A stretch of 33,706 nucleotides of DNA from Pelargonium cotyledonis (GCA_036897625.1 JAYMTA010000244.1:1-33706), one strand, 5' to 3'; counted from the stretch's first letter, positions 10,601 to 21,651 are shown. The notes: generated by a model from the letters alone, not told the origin. Program-made: numbers and translations.

Positions 10601-12549
10601 TGCGAAAAGATGCAAACTTTTGGGCACTTGTGTTCATTGGCATGGCAGTGGTATCTTTTGTGGCTTATTCAGCAAGATCATACTTCTTTGCTGTTGCTGG
10701 GTGTAGGCTGATAAGACGGGTCAGATCAATGTGCTTCGAGAGAGTTGTGTACATGGAAGTAAGTTGGTTTGATGAGCCTCAGCATTCTAGCGGCGCAATT
10801 GGGGCAAGGCTTTCTGCAGATGCTGCTTCGGTGAGAGGCCTTGTCGGGGATGCTCTCGGTTTGCTGATACAGAACATTGCAACTGCAGTTGCAGGCTTGG
10901 TCATCGCCTTCGAAGCGAGCTGGCAATTGTCTCTCATAATCCTCGTCTTGCTACCTCTATTAGCAGTAAATGGATATGCTCATGTGAAGTTCATGTCAGG
11001 ATTCAGCGGAGATTCAAAGGTTTGTTCTGATAAATACACATGTTTTGTCATTACCTCTAGCTAATTAGATTGCAAATGGTTGCAGAAACTATACGAGCAA
11101 GCGAGCCAAGTTGCGAACGATGCAGTGGGAAGTATTAGAACCGTAGCATCTTTTTGTGCTGAAGAGAAAGTGCTGGAGCTGTACAAGGAGAAATGTGAAG
11201 GCCCTATGAAGACGGGAATAAGGCAAGGAGTCGTGAGTGGGATAGCGTTCGGGTTATCCTTCTTCTTACTCTTTTCTGTCTACGCATGTAGCTTTTATGC
11301 TGGAGCTCGTCTTGTAGAGGCAGGGGCTACAACTTTCTCTGATGTCTTTCGTGTAAGTTGATAACTAGTTAGTACTTAACAGGCCTGTCCCTTTTCGGGT
11401 TTCTAATTATCTATATGCTTCTCGGGTATATATATGCAGGTGTTTTTCGCTCTCACAATGACAGCAATAGGTGTTTCTCAATCAGGCTCCCTCGCGCCAG
11501 ATGCAAGCCGAGCAAAGAGTTCTGTTGCTTCTGTATTTGCAATTCTCGACAGGAAGTCAAAAATCGATGCTAGTGCCAACTCTGGAACAACTATAGATAA
11601 TGTGAAGGGAGAGATTGAGCTACGACACGTCAGTTTCACATATCCCACGAGACCTGACATTCAAATCTTCCGGGATCTTAGCTTGGCTATTCATTCTGGC
11701 AAGGTATGTAAACATGTAAAGATCTTAGCCTTACTAGATGTGTCTCACATCAGAACCTAACAGTTTTGTGTTACGTTACGTTACATTCATCAGACAGTTG
11801 CTCTGGTTGGCGAAAGTGGGAGCGGGAAATCGACAGTGATCTCATTGTTGCAGAGGTTTTATGATCCTGATTCGGGTCACATTAGGTTGGATGGAACTGA
11901 TATACAAACACTTGACCTGAAATGGTTAAGGCAGCAGATGGGCCTAGTGAGCCAGGAACCTGTCCTCTTCAACGACACAATCCGGACCAACATTGCGTAT
12001 GGCAAGGAAGAAAACGCAAGCGAGGCTGAGATCTTTGCTGCAGCAGAACTAGCAAACGCGCACAAGTTCATCAGCAGCTTGCACCAGGTGAGAACACCCA
12101 TCATGTCACATCATGCCATGCCATGTCATGCCATTTCACGTCATGTTATGTTATGTTATGTTATGTTAGTGATGAATGTGATTGGATTGGATTAGGGGTA
12201 TGAAACAGTAGTAGGGGAGAGAGGAGAGCAACTTTCGGGGGGACAGAAGCAAAGGGTGGCGATTGCTCGGGCCATATTGAAGGCTCCGAGGATATTGCTG
12301 CTAGACGAAGCAACGAGCGCGCTGGATGCAGAATCGGAGAGGGTGGTTCAAGATGCGTTGGATCGAGTAATGGTGGAGAGAACAACAGTGGTGGTGGCAC
12401 ATAGGCTGTCCACAATAAGAGGAGCTGATGTGATTGCAGTGGTCAAGAATGGAGTGATTGCAGAGAAAGGAAAGCATGAAGCTTTGATCAATATTAAGGA
12501 TGGGATTTATGCTTCTTTGGTTGCATTGCACACAAAAGCTGCACCTTAA
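7602..12549 (+). CDS. ABC transporter B family full transporter (MDR/PGP, ABCB4/11/21-like)
   Basis: Twelve exons join in phase: 7602–7943, 8092–8146, 8258–8433, 8526–8747, 8834–9072, 9154–9679, 9763–10036, 10121–11019, 11086–11352, 11440–11703, 11794–12087, 12196–12549. They give 1303 aa, the usual length for a plant full-size ABCB. The order is TMD1, NBD1, linker, TMD2, NBD2. NBD1 has Walker A GQSGSGKS (429–436), LSGGQKQR (533–540), Walker [13 protein letters not shown] (D557/E558) and [11 protein letters not shown]2 has GESGSGKS (1094–1101), LSGGQKQR (from 1199), [12 protein letters not shown] and VVAHRLST. All catalytic motifs are intact. The acidic N-terminus and the [10 protein letters not shown] segment resemble the Arabidopsis ABCB4/ABCB11/ABCB21 clade, plasma-membrane ATP-driven exporters, several of which move auxin. 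Substrate cannot be read from sequence. Intron 11 carries a short ATGTT repeat. Confidence 0.95.
12143..12168. repeat. (ATGTT)n microsatellite in ABCB intron 11
   Basis: About five tandem copies of a 5-bp unit lie near the 3' end of the last ABCB intron, following a stretch of related CATGCCATGTCATG-type units from about 12100. It lies roughly 28 bp before the exon 12 acceptor at 12195, so length changes could shift the branch-point region. Confidence 0.7.
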
Positions 12550-13680
12550 TCAATCACTCACATTCACATATTTATATATGATTCTGTTTTAATTCTTCTA
12601 TTTTTTCCATCAAAAATAACTATTTTCTAGCAATGTTTTGGACTTGTTGGTTTTTAGAAATTCAAATCATTTTACTTGTTTAAATAATGCTTAGTTTGAC
12701 CCAATATGAATACAATACAAATGATTCTAATTTGAGTTTAGTTTGAATTAACTCAACTATTTGAATTTATGGTTGTTTGTGTCTGTAATAGTCGTCTCGG
12801 GTCTCGCATTAGAATTCGAGATGTCAGGGTCTGAATTGCAATTGCAGAGGGTTATGTGGTTTTGGTTACAAGTTCGTTTGTGGTTGAAAAAAGTTTATCT
12901 CAAGCTTTGTGATCAGCGATGTAGTGGTTCGGTCTTTCCGGATCTCTAGGTCTATGTCTAGCCCTGTAAGTTTACTTGAATGTTTTTTGTTGTAACTTTA
13001 CTTTGATTCATCAATAATAATAGCCGTATTATTATTCTTAAAAAAAAATTACCTTTGCATGAGTTGACAATAGTACTGATTATTGCGTGGTTAACTGAAT
13101 TCTAAAAATGGACGTAGAGTTATGAATTGCAAGTTTTAAATTTGGAGAATACTTACAACCTCTATTTATATGATAGAGAGCCAATTGTATCAACCATTTT
13201 CCTTGTTGTATCCTTTGTATAAAACACTTACCTTATGTTGGGGTTCTGAGAAAAAAATTAAAAAATTGCTTTAAAGTGATGTTTTATATCTTTTGTTAGT
13301 TATAATAATAAAAATTCAAAATACGTTACTACAGAATTGTTTCCAATTTTTTTGTTTGAAAGGAAATTGTTTCCAAAAATTAATATTGCTGAATAAAATG
13401 AATACTTAATAATAAAAACTTACCAATAGTATACTCAGATTTTAGGAAAATTTGAAACAGTAACAAACAAAAGCCTGAAAATTGATTCCAAAAACTGAAA
13501 AAAAAAATGATGATGATAAAATAACATTGAAATATAGAGATTATATATATATTTTTAAATTCATTTTTTCCCAATAAAACTGATAATTATATTTTTATTT
13601 TTTCAAATTTAATTTAATTTTTTCCAAATTTCATTACCCAATCGTTTTAGGAGTTTCCTTTTCCTAGTAGGTTTGTTACT
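12550..13680. other. AT-rich spacer with a possible retroelement 3' end
   Basis: The first 100–200 bp are the transporter 3'UTR. The segment at about 12770–13049 is less AT-rich and ends in a run of nine A after an AATAATAAT/ATTATTATT inverted repeat (13012–13038). That resembles the 3' end of a LINE-type retroelement, but no target-site duplication or reverse transcriptase frame was found. The rest, to 13680, is very AT-rich with no recognised feature. A TATTTATA box at 13680–13687 precedes the F-box relic. Confidence 0.3.
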
Positions 13681-13688
13681 TATTTATA

Positions 13689-15134
13689 GTGGAGTCCCAT
13701 CTTTATTTTCCATATTATTTCCCAAGAAAAGTTGCGAGTAACAGCTCCAAGAACTGGCTTGCTCAGCTTCCTGATCACATTCTCCATAAAATTGTTTCTC
13801 TGCTTCCATTACAAGAGGCTGTGAGGACCAGCGTCGTCTCCAAGGACTGGAAGCCAATCTGGTTGGCTCACCCGAACGTATCGTTTCGCGCGGATAATGT
13901 GTTTGCACACACTAATTTCTTGAAATCGCCGCTCGCTAAGCGGAAGTTTGTGCAAATTATTGACCAATTCATGGCTCGACGCTCCAAGGGAAGCCCGATC
14001 AGGTCGTTCGTGATTCACTTCCCTTTGGATCACGAGTACTCGTCTCACATTCGCCGATGGATTGATTGATTGTGCTCTCAGGCTAAAAGCCGAAAGCATT
14101 GATCTCAGCTTTTCGGGGGTCGTTGAGGACATGTTAGAGGTTGATTGGAGCGTTCTCGGGAAGAAGTCGAACCTTAAGGATCTGAAGCTCGAGTCTTGTT
14201 CTTTCGGGGGAGCTACGAGTTTTAGTTCTATGTTCGCGAGCTCTTTGACTGATGTTGCACTGAAGAATGTGTGCATCAGTGATCAACAGCTCCAGAATCT
14301 GATCTTGAATTGTGCGTTTCTTCAGAAGCTGAGTCTGCGAAAGTGCAACGGTCCTGTTGGTCTTGACGTTTCTTGCTCGAGCCTGAAGGCGCTGGAGATA
14401 CACTGGTTCGTTCCTCGACCTCTCTTTCGGGAATGTCCCGAAGATGAGTAGAGCTTTCTTGCACTTCATGGAAAAGGAAACTCGGATGCAAGGCCTGACT
14501 TATGCGCTCACAGCCTTTCCAAGGCGCATACCTCAGTTGGAGACTTTGAACATATCAGCATCCCTCACTATGCAGGCACTGGAGCTACCAGAAATCGAAA
14601 AGCCATTCTTGAATGTTAAGGAATTGGTAGTGACCGTCATGCCATTTGACGACGAAGACAATCTCTCTTGGCTGCTCTACATTCTCAGGACATTCCCGTC
14701 ATTGCAGAAGCTAAATACTCCCGAAGTTAGTTATACATGAATTGTCAAACATTATTCTAATAATAAGTTTGTCTATTGTTGTTGCTTGCAGTTGATTACT
14801 AAGGGATATGTTAGGATTAGGCCGGTAGGGGTGCAGGCAAAGAGGGTGATGCCAGCGGATTGGCAGCACGGGAACATACAGCAAGTGGCGATTCATGGAT
14901 ACAGTTTCTACGATCACGAGTTTGGACTGATTGGGGAGAAATTTGACAGAACTGAAGTTGGTGGAGGTGAGCACACTTCACAGACTATACAGAGGACTTG
15001 AAGATTGGATTTACGACGGAGAGTGTCGATGGATTGAAGCCTGGAAAATCTTCCATGACAATCTTAGTGCAATATTTCCATCTACTGTCAAGCTACAAAT
15101 AGATGAATGTCAGTCAAGATATGTAAAAGTTTGA
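13689..15134 (+). pseudogene. F-box/LRR/FBD protein gene, broken by three frameshifts
   Basis: The N-terminal piece (13689–14069) holds an F-box (LPDHILHKIVSLLPLQEAVR, then TSVVSKDWKPIW). A leucine-rich piece (about 14062–14440) and an FBD-type piece (about 14425–14725, then 14792 onward after a 66-bp GT–AG intron) follow in other frames. Break 1 is at 14060–14072, where ATTG is duplicated (TGGATTGATTGATTGT) and a TGA follows. Break 2 is at about 14410–14440, where continuing the frame gives CPEDE-stop while the next frame continues. Break 3 is at about 14925–14970. Each moves the frame by +1. An intact protein would be around 440 aa and would bind SKP1 and a substrate in an SCF ubiquitin ligase. 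This family expands and decays quickly in plants. Serial frame errors in the assembly are an alternative, since all pieces still look coding. Confidence 0.8.
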
Positions 15135-16480
15135 GACATGAACAATGTTTATTGTTGCACAGACACGGATCTGAAATGTGGATACTATTTTATGCCATAA
15201 TGTATGCAATTGATGTGATCATTTCTTCTAGTAATTAAATTTATTTGTTTTTCATAACTATCTTGTAGTATTGCTCCTGGAAATAAGTCTTATATTTCTC
15301 ATTTTTGCAAAAGTTGAAAATAACTAATATGGAAAGATCTATCCACTTCACCAAAGTGACTATAATGACACTACATATTGAAATTGTCAACGACATTTAG
15401 AAGAAAAAAGAAGAGAGAATGTCGTGATAGTGACTCGCCAAACCGAGGAAGGAATCCTTGTAACTCTGTCGAATATCTTCTTCGGGTAACATTTCTGTCT
15501 GCATTTAAGTTACTTGAGCTTCCTCTCTATGCACAATTTAACCCACAGGTTGAGCTCTTTATTTTCGGTTGAACCATAGACCAGAGAGCTTCCCTTCGCT
15601 TAACTGTGTCACATAAAGGACAATCATCACGTTTTTTAATCCTAAAGAATTCTGTTAGCTATTCAAAACTCAAATATAGCACAGAGACTGAACGATACAA
15701 GGCATCATAGAACAACAGACGTCTGTAACGAAGAGAAACAAACTCCAAATCCAAATTCCGCACTGACAAGACATTGAATTGATTCCATTAGCGGAAGCTT
15801 GGACCACTCTGGGCCACATTGCAGGTCATCTGTTTAAGGTAGATGCCGACATGGAGCACCAAAACATGATCACTTTTTTGATATTTTTCTATTCTGTGCA
15901 TATCAATATTCTGGAAGAGTTTCAGCGACTCAACACAAACCTTTATTTTACTCAATTAAGATTGCTTAGTCTACATAAGCATTATAGCTTGTTCCAAAAT
16001 TGAGAAAATGAAACCAAGTCCAAGTATTTCCAGAGTGTGTTGCAATGCTTTAAACATCAAAGCGATCCTCTACAATTTCATAACAACTATGTTGAATCAG
16101 TCTGAATAGGCTGATCATGTTTTTCCCTTACCTTGACTACTACCATGGCACATATTATAGCCAATCTGGGGTTCTCACTAGAGCTACAAATTGTTATACA
16201 GTTCAGAAAACTATATAGCCTCATCCTAACCCAGGTCAGTTCCACAAAGTTACATGGAGGAATCATCATGGGAAAGAGGTGATCAAATGATAGTTCAACA
16301 AAAGTATAAATATATTTGTATCATGAGAGTGTCAACCTAACGCCTAGTTTCTCGTCCTCCATGTACTATAATAAATAAGAGCACCAAACTCAAACTTTAC
16401 CCTTTAGTAGAAAATCATGAAAGTGTTAACATGTATTTTAGCATGGTTTCACCAAAACTAACAAGCTTAATTCAAATGTT
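15135..16480. other. Intergenic, no supported gene
   Basis: After the F-box relic 3' region there are only short frames in both strands. A minus-strand stretch at about 16130–16270 reads as a short open frame ending at a donor-like CAAG|GTAAGG, but no partner exons join it. I see no RNA gene or full mobile element. Confidence 0.35.
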
Positions 16481-16995
16481 CAATAAGGGAGGGAAGAACT
16501 TACTAGCAAATTTGCACGTACAATGTCTTCAAATGCACTTCCCTTGTCATCCAATGGCAGCGGTTATGTTCATCGTTTTACCAAACTCATCCATCAATGT
16601 ATTACAAGTTAATATGTCAGGTTTACAACCTCCCTCTCACATCTTTTCTTACCAGCTCTACAGCAGCACCGGTGCACCTTATCTTGCAAAGCCCACATAT
16701 CAATGCATTGTAAGTAAATATGTCAGGTTTACAGCCTCCCTCTTCCATCAACCTCAGCAACACAATAGTGGCACGAGTTTTCCTAAACTTCCAAAGTTCA
16801 TGATCATGTAATAAAGTGTGAAGCAAATATCTCAAGTTAACAACCTCCCTTTATACAATGGAGGTCTATCATCGCATTATAAGTAACTATGTCTAGGTTA
16901 CAACCAGACTCTTACATCTTCCGGAGCAACTTAATGGCAGTGGTGATGTTACCTCTTGTACAAAGCCCAAGTATCAGCAAAGTGTAAGCAAAACT
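16480..16995 (-). pseudogene. Decayed PPR repeats (minus strand)
   Basis: On the minus strand at least four 35-residue PPR-like units can be read with stops and frame changes between them. They include YTLLILGLCTRGNITTAIKL (about 16990–16920), NLDIVTYNAMIDL, GCKPDIFTYNALICGLCK (about 16760–16690) and GCKPDILTCNTLMDEFGK (about 16640–16580). The consensus xPDxxTYNxLIxGLCK is clear. Intact PPR proteins bind organelle RNA. This copy cannot make one because of in-frame stops such as that after LLRKM. The right end meets an oppositely oriented PPR unit. Confidence 0.75.
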
Positions 16996-17115
16996 GAAGT
17001 ATTTACTTAAAATACACTGATAAATGGGCTTTGCAAAGTGAAGTACAATGATGCCCGTATTAAATTGCTCAGGAAGATGAAAGGGGAAGGCTGCAACCAT
17101 AACACGATCAAGAGC
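16994..17115 (+). pseudogene. Decayed PPR unit in the opposite orientation (plus strand)
   Basis: The plus strand reads EVFT, a TAA where Tyr is expected, then NTLINGLCKVKYNDARIKLL and RKMKGEGC. This is a PPR unit running rightwards from the point where the minus-strand PPR relic begins. No further unit is clear beyond 17115. The two relics are therefore head to head. Confidence 0.65.
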
Positions 17116-18170
17116 CAAAAAATTGATGCCCAAATCTTCATCTCCATCATCTTCTCTCCAATATATTAAGATCAACCCTAGATTTCTTTTCTAGAGAACA
17201 AGACCTCATTTTAGAATTAACTTGATATTCTACAGTTCCAAGCAAAAAAATGAAAATTTTAGTACCTTCCAAGCTACTGAGACATTCAGGAATCAAATGC
17301 ATAAGAACCAAAAATGCAAATTTCAGAAAAGGGACTAAATAACAAATAAATTTAAAAGATTTTTTTTACAAAGAACACATAGGTAGCTGAGTTGATCAAC
17401 AAGAGAAGCACATTCATCAAGGATCATCTTATTACATGCCCATTGATTTCGTTTCAGATTTTTTCATCCTATTTAAAAAAAAAATCAAACTTGTTTAATG
17501 GGTATGACCAGATCTGAACCAATTCAGTTCAAATCTGAAAAATAATTATACAAATCCACAAGAAAATCCAGAAGGGAAAGAAAATCAAATTTGGGTAGAG
17601 ATCGACAGAGAAAAAGTCGTACCAGATCCGAGAGTGAGAGTGTTGAGACAGAGACGAGAGAGTGAATTGAGGATCGAGAAATGGGTTAGGGAGCGAGGAT
17701 GGAGGACTCTTGAGCCTTGATTTGGGTTAGTTGGGTCTTGGGGTTAGTTAGGTCACCACAAACTAGACCGCTAGAGGTGGGCTTGGGCTTTAAGCTCTTG
17801 GGACTTGTTTCTTTAGAAGTAAAAGATCGAAATTTTGAGAGCCGCTTCTAAAACGCTAACTCAACATATTTAGTAATCGTTTCGGACGGCTGAACAACTT
17901 GTAAAGTGAAAAGATGAGCGGCTGATATCTTTATTTATCTTTTATCGTATCTCCTGCAAAATCGTAATGGGTTTGCACATGATGAGCGTGTCAGAATATA
18001 ATACCGATAATATAAATGAGAGATTCAACTATCAATTTAAGCTTATAGTGTTCTTTGATAATTTTAATTGCATTTGCTTAATTCCTCAGTAGTCATTACC
18101 CATTGCTAAAGCTGATGCATGTCATGTTTGTATTGAATGTTGACCCTGAATTGCACGACTTCACATTAAC
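17116..18170. other. Intergenic, nothing recognised
   Basis: AT-rich sequence with purine-rich stretches (17570–17700) but no supported coding frame, tRNA or repeat. Confidence 0.35.
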
Positions 18171-18183
18171 ACGACACACCAAA
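18171..18183. repeat. Left target-site duplication of the SINE
   Basis: ACGACACACCAAA, identical to 18390–18402 on the other side of the SINE body. Confidence 0.75.
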
Positions 18184-18389
18184 CCACTAAGGGTGACGCA
18201 GTTGGCTAATCTAACTGTGTGAGTGGGAGGAGGTCTTAAGATCAATCCACACTCAACACATGTTTGGTGGTGGTGGTGGTGGTGTAAAAGACCACTTTGG
18301 TGCAGTATGGTGCCAAAAATTTCTAAACTAGGGTTAAGAGACTATTAGTTCATTTCTATATGTACTCCTTTAGGCCATTGCTTAAAAAA
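18184..18389 (+). mobile_element. tRNA-derived SINE with target-site duplication
   Basis: A 206-bp insert is bracketed by a 13-bp direct repeat ACGACACACCAAA at 18171–18183 and 18390–18402. It begins near an A-box-like TGACGCAGTTGG (18194–18205), has a B-box-like AAGATCAATCC 33 bp on (18238–18248), and ends in an A-run. These are the hallmarks of a tRNA-derived SINE copied by LINE machinery. A (GGT)n tract (about 18265–18284) sits inside the body. The degenerate B-box argues for an old copy, but the perfect duplication argues for a more recent insertion. Confidence 0.75.
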
Positions 18390-18402
18390 ACGACACACCA
18401 AA
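18390..18402. repeat. Right target-site duplication of the SINE
   Basis: ACGACACACCAAA directly after the A-run at the SINE 3' end. Its first A could belong to either the tail or the duplication. Confidence 0.75.
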
Positions 18403-18727
18403 AACAATAGTTATGTATTTCTAATCGACTTGAACATACAATGATTCGTTTAATCTAGTTAACTAATTTTTTTTATTGATTGAGACCACTCTCTACTGTC
18501 GATGTAGAGATTCGAATCTGAAATCTCAAAAGAAATCAAAAGTATTTGGCGTAACGTGTCTTGATTCATCTAATTAACTAACTTAATAACTATTTTTGTT
18601 CTCTTCCAAGAGTCAACCTCTAGCACCACGTCACGAAGCCAAATTACAGTCATACAGAGCTATTACTAATTATTATCGTCTTTAATTGTTATTTTTATCC
18701 ACAATCCCAGCTGGAAAAGTGATCTGA

Positions 18728-18919
18728 TGACGTGTCATCTTATGTGTTAAAAAGATGGCTCTATCCTGACCGTCCGATCTGATCCAACGGTGAATAACGA
18801 TTTCAAATTCTATTTCCCAGATTCCGAGCTCGTGGCAAACGAAAAAGAACACAAGCTTCCAGGTGCGCGCCAACAAAACCGACACGTCGGTTTTGACCCA
18901 ATCAAAACGCGACACGTCG
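18728..18919 (+). promoter_or_regulatory. ACGT/ABRE cluster upstream of the DGAT3-like gene
   Basis: TGACGTGTCA lies at 18728–18737. Two copies of CGACACGTCG lie at 18880–18889 and 18910–18919, spaced 30 bp apart, and between them GGTTTTGA and TCAAAACG form an inverted pair. ACGTGTC/GACACGT is the ABA-response core bound by bZIP factors. The cluster lies 136–327 bp upstream of the ATG at 19055, fitting ABA, stress or seed control of an oil-synthesis gene. The regulatory role is inferred. Confidence 0.5.
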
Positions 18920-19054
18920 AAAATATCGTTAAAATCAAAGCTCCTGCGTTCCCTCCTCCTGAATAAGAACCGCCCCGAAATGTGGAATCCGACCAAATCA
19001 GAGAGAACAAAGTAGCTCCAAGTTTCGGTGTCGCGACGAATCCACGGCGAGTCG

Positions 19055-20691
19055 ATGGAGGTCTCCGGCGTCGCTTTCCGCCAGGTTGCGGGCATCTCCG
19101 GCGCTGGAATCGATGCCCTATCTTTTCCCGCCCGTCCTCGCGTCGCCTCTTCCGTTCCCGCCGGGCACTCAATCTCTGGCGATAAGCTTAAAATTAATCT
19201 GGGTTCTTCGCGGCCCAGAATTGCTTTTGGGTTTTTGGATTCTGGGTTTGCCGACAACGGGCACTTGGAGTATTGTCGGGGCGTGCCCAGGTGTGGCGGT
19301 ATGAAGAAGGAGAAGAATGTGGGAGCGATGACGACGAAGAAGAAGTTGAAATTGCTCAAGGGACTGTTGTCGAAGGACTTGTCGATGTTCTCTGAGTTGG
19401 GTTCTGGTTCTGGAAGTGTGGATTCTGTCGGTTTGGTCGGTGAAGTTCAGGAGAAGGCGATCTCGGTATGAATTTCTTACTCTCTACTTTACATTTGCTT
19501 ATTCTCAATTTGTGTTGTTATTAACTCAATTTGGGTTATTGTTTTATATGCTTGAATCGAATTTAAATCTTGTTTTTGTTGTGTTTAGTATTGATTTCAA
19601 TTCATTGGATCTCCTGATTTATAGTGTATGAATTTAAGCTACAATTCTCTTGGGTTTGTAATGTAGCATTGTTCCATTCATTAATCTTTTGAAAGGTTGT
19701 CCCTTGTTTGCTGAATTTTGTATCACAATTTATATTTGAATATGCAAGTTCAATTAATTTAGTTTATTGGAGGGAAACTATTACTATTTATATTTGAATA
19801 TGCAAGCCCAATTAATTTAGTTATTTGGAGTAAACTATTGTTTATACTTTTCATTCTAGAATTATTTTACATTTGTGTAGCTTAAATTATTTATACTTAA
19901 AAAAAAACAAATCTGAATTGTGGAGTGAATTGTGATTTGGTTGTATGCAGGAAGCATCGGAAGTGTTAATAGAACATCTGCAACAGGTCAGAGAAGAGGA
20001 GAAGAAAATAAATAGGAAAAAGAAACTGGAAAAAGCAAAAATGAAGGCCTCAAAGTTGGAAGATTCATCATCTTCATCTTCATCCAGCGAAAGTGAGAAT
20101 GAGGAAGTGATGGACATGACCTGTCTGAGACGTAATGCCCTCGAACAGCCGAAAGTAAATGTTTTGCAGTCTGCACCAGCAGCCACGTTGATCGTCTCGG
20201 CCTCCTCGACCCAAGAAGGAGAAATGACCCAGGAAGGATTGGAAGATGGCATTGTAGAGGTTAGACAAGAAAAAGAAACATCCACAAGCATCAATACTTA
20301 TAGTTCTAGCTGTAGCAGTATCAGTAGCAGCATTAGCGTTGTTGACAGAAGTGGCTCAGTGACGAAGTCTTCCTTTACAAAGTGCGTCGAGGTCTGCATG
20401 GGCAACAAGTGCAAGAAATCGGGAGGTGCACCATTGTTGGAGGAATTCAAAAGGGTAGTTGGCATTGAAGGTGCTGTGGTTGGATGCAAGTGTATGGGCG
20501 AATGCAGAGATGGCCCTAATGTCAGGATTCTGAAATGTGTTGATGGAACTCATTCTGAAGTAGTTAACGATTCCATTAGAACTCCGACTAATTCTATTTG
20601 CATTGGGGTTGGTCTGGAGGATGTGGCTGTCATTGTTGGCAATTTTCTTGGTGAAAACCCAAACAATATGGGAATGGCACCAACATCTTAG
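19055..20691 (+). CDS. DGAT3: Soluble diacylglycerol acyltransferase 3-like protein with thioredoxin-like [2Fe-2S] domain
   Basis: Two exons, 19055–19465 and 19951–20691, join in phase 0 and give 383 aa. The N-terminus (MEVSG, then a Ser/Arg-rich stretch) resembles Arabidopsis DGAT3 and could act as a plastid-type leader. A lysine-rich coiled segment (about 150–175) and Ser-rich linkers follow. The C-terminal third is a thioredoxin-like ferredoxin fold with KCVEVCMGNKCKKSG (C282, C286, C291) and GCKCMGEC (C316, C318, C322), the Cys set that binds a [2Fe-2S] cluster. DGAT3 is the soluble enzyme that makes triacylglycerol from diacylglycerol and acyl-CoA, distinct from ER DGAT1 and DGAT2. There are no membrane segments, which fits. 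I chose this ATG because the upstream in-frame codons to 19028 have no ATG. Two minus-strand frames over exon 1 are shadows. Confidence 0.85.
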
Positions 20692-20995
20692 AGAAGCAAA
20701 GCTCTTTCATATAATTATATAGCACAAACATGTTTTTGAATTTGCCTTCTTAGAGGAAGATTTGTCTTGAGCTTCTTTATATTAGTTAGTTTAAGTTTAA
20801 TCCAACATTGCAAACATATTTTGGAATTTGCATTGTTAGTATCCTTGAGGAAGGTTCTTTCTTTCGCCAGTTTGTAAGCAAATGGTCAATGATATTATAT
20901 ATACAGACAAGTGTCTATCTTTTTTCTTTATTTATAACAATACAATCTCTGTCTTTTTAGTATATGATGTGGAGATATTTGAATATCAGTGAGTG

Positions 20996-21039
20996 TTTGT
21001 TGTTTGCAAACAAAAACAAGCTTTTTTGCAAACAACAAA
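20996..21039. repeat. Perfect 15-bp inverted repeat downstream of DGAT3
   Basis: TTTGTTGTTTGCAAA at 20996–21010 is repeated as its exact reverse complement at 21025–21039, with a 14-bp loop. It could be a small hairpin in the distal 3' region of the DGAT3-like gene or the remains of a tiny inverted-repeat element. Confidence 0.7.
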
Positions 21040-21236
21040 GTTAAATATTGGAGCAACCAATTGTGTAGAGCATAGTAGGAAACTTCCTAACTTGCAACTC
21101 ACATGTATTCTTCTGAAAAAGGCTTAGAGGGGATTTCATCTTAAGTGAAACACAGGTTGTGTATATGTTTTCACATTGCCTTTTACTTACAAGAATCACA
21201 TAATCTTTGATGCAACTATGAATCTCTGTGATGCAA

Positions 21237-21366
21237 CTATGAATTTCCACAATGCATATATTTGAACTATCCATATAGCAATGCCATATAGGAGAAATCT
21301 CTATGAATTTCCACAATGCAAATGATCTTTGAACTATCCATAGCAGTGCCATATTTGAGAAATCTT
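21237..21366. repeat. Direct tandem duplication, period 64 bp
   Basis: Two imperfect copies of a unit starting CTATGAATTTCCACAATGCA lie at 21237 and 21301. A shorter 22-bp repeat of TGCAACTATGAAT precedes them. The 132-codon minus-strand frame here is made by this repeat and is not a gene. Confidence 0.75.
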
Positions 21367-21651
21367 CATGGAAGCATGCAACACAGTTTTCGACTATGGT
21401 ATACATAGATAGTAGGCCTTGCAAAGTCTGTCTAGCCATGCCAGACAGTGATGGATGTAATTAAGGTTGAAAGTGGAAAATAGATAATGAACAGTTGGTT
21501 ACTGTCAAAAAGAAGAGTTGCCTAACATAGTCTAGTAGCTAGGTTTTCATTTTTCAATAATATTGACAGATTCGAGGATGAAACCTCGACCTAATTATGC
21601 TGATTTATGATTAGGGTTTGGGACCCAACAACATTGTACCATAAACAACAA

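Noticed and set aside
12161..12531. Minus-strand frames opposite the last ABCB exon
   Set aside because: They are shadows of the NBD2 coding sequence.
12770..13049. A full LINE or SINE copy
   Set aside because: Only a 3'-end-like segment with an A-run is present. I found no target-site duplication, no Pol III boxes and no reverse transcriptase frame.
18682..19359. 225-codon minus-strand frame opposite DGAT3 exon 1
   Set aside because: It is antisense to the DGAT3 promoter and first exon. The GC-rich exon suppresses stops. No domain is visible.
21041..21439. 132-codon minus-strand frame
   Set aside because: Its body is a 64-bp direct duplication (repeated HCYMDSSN/IVEIHSC-type text) with no known domain.
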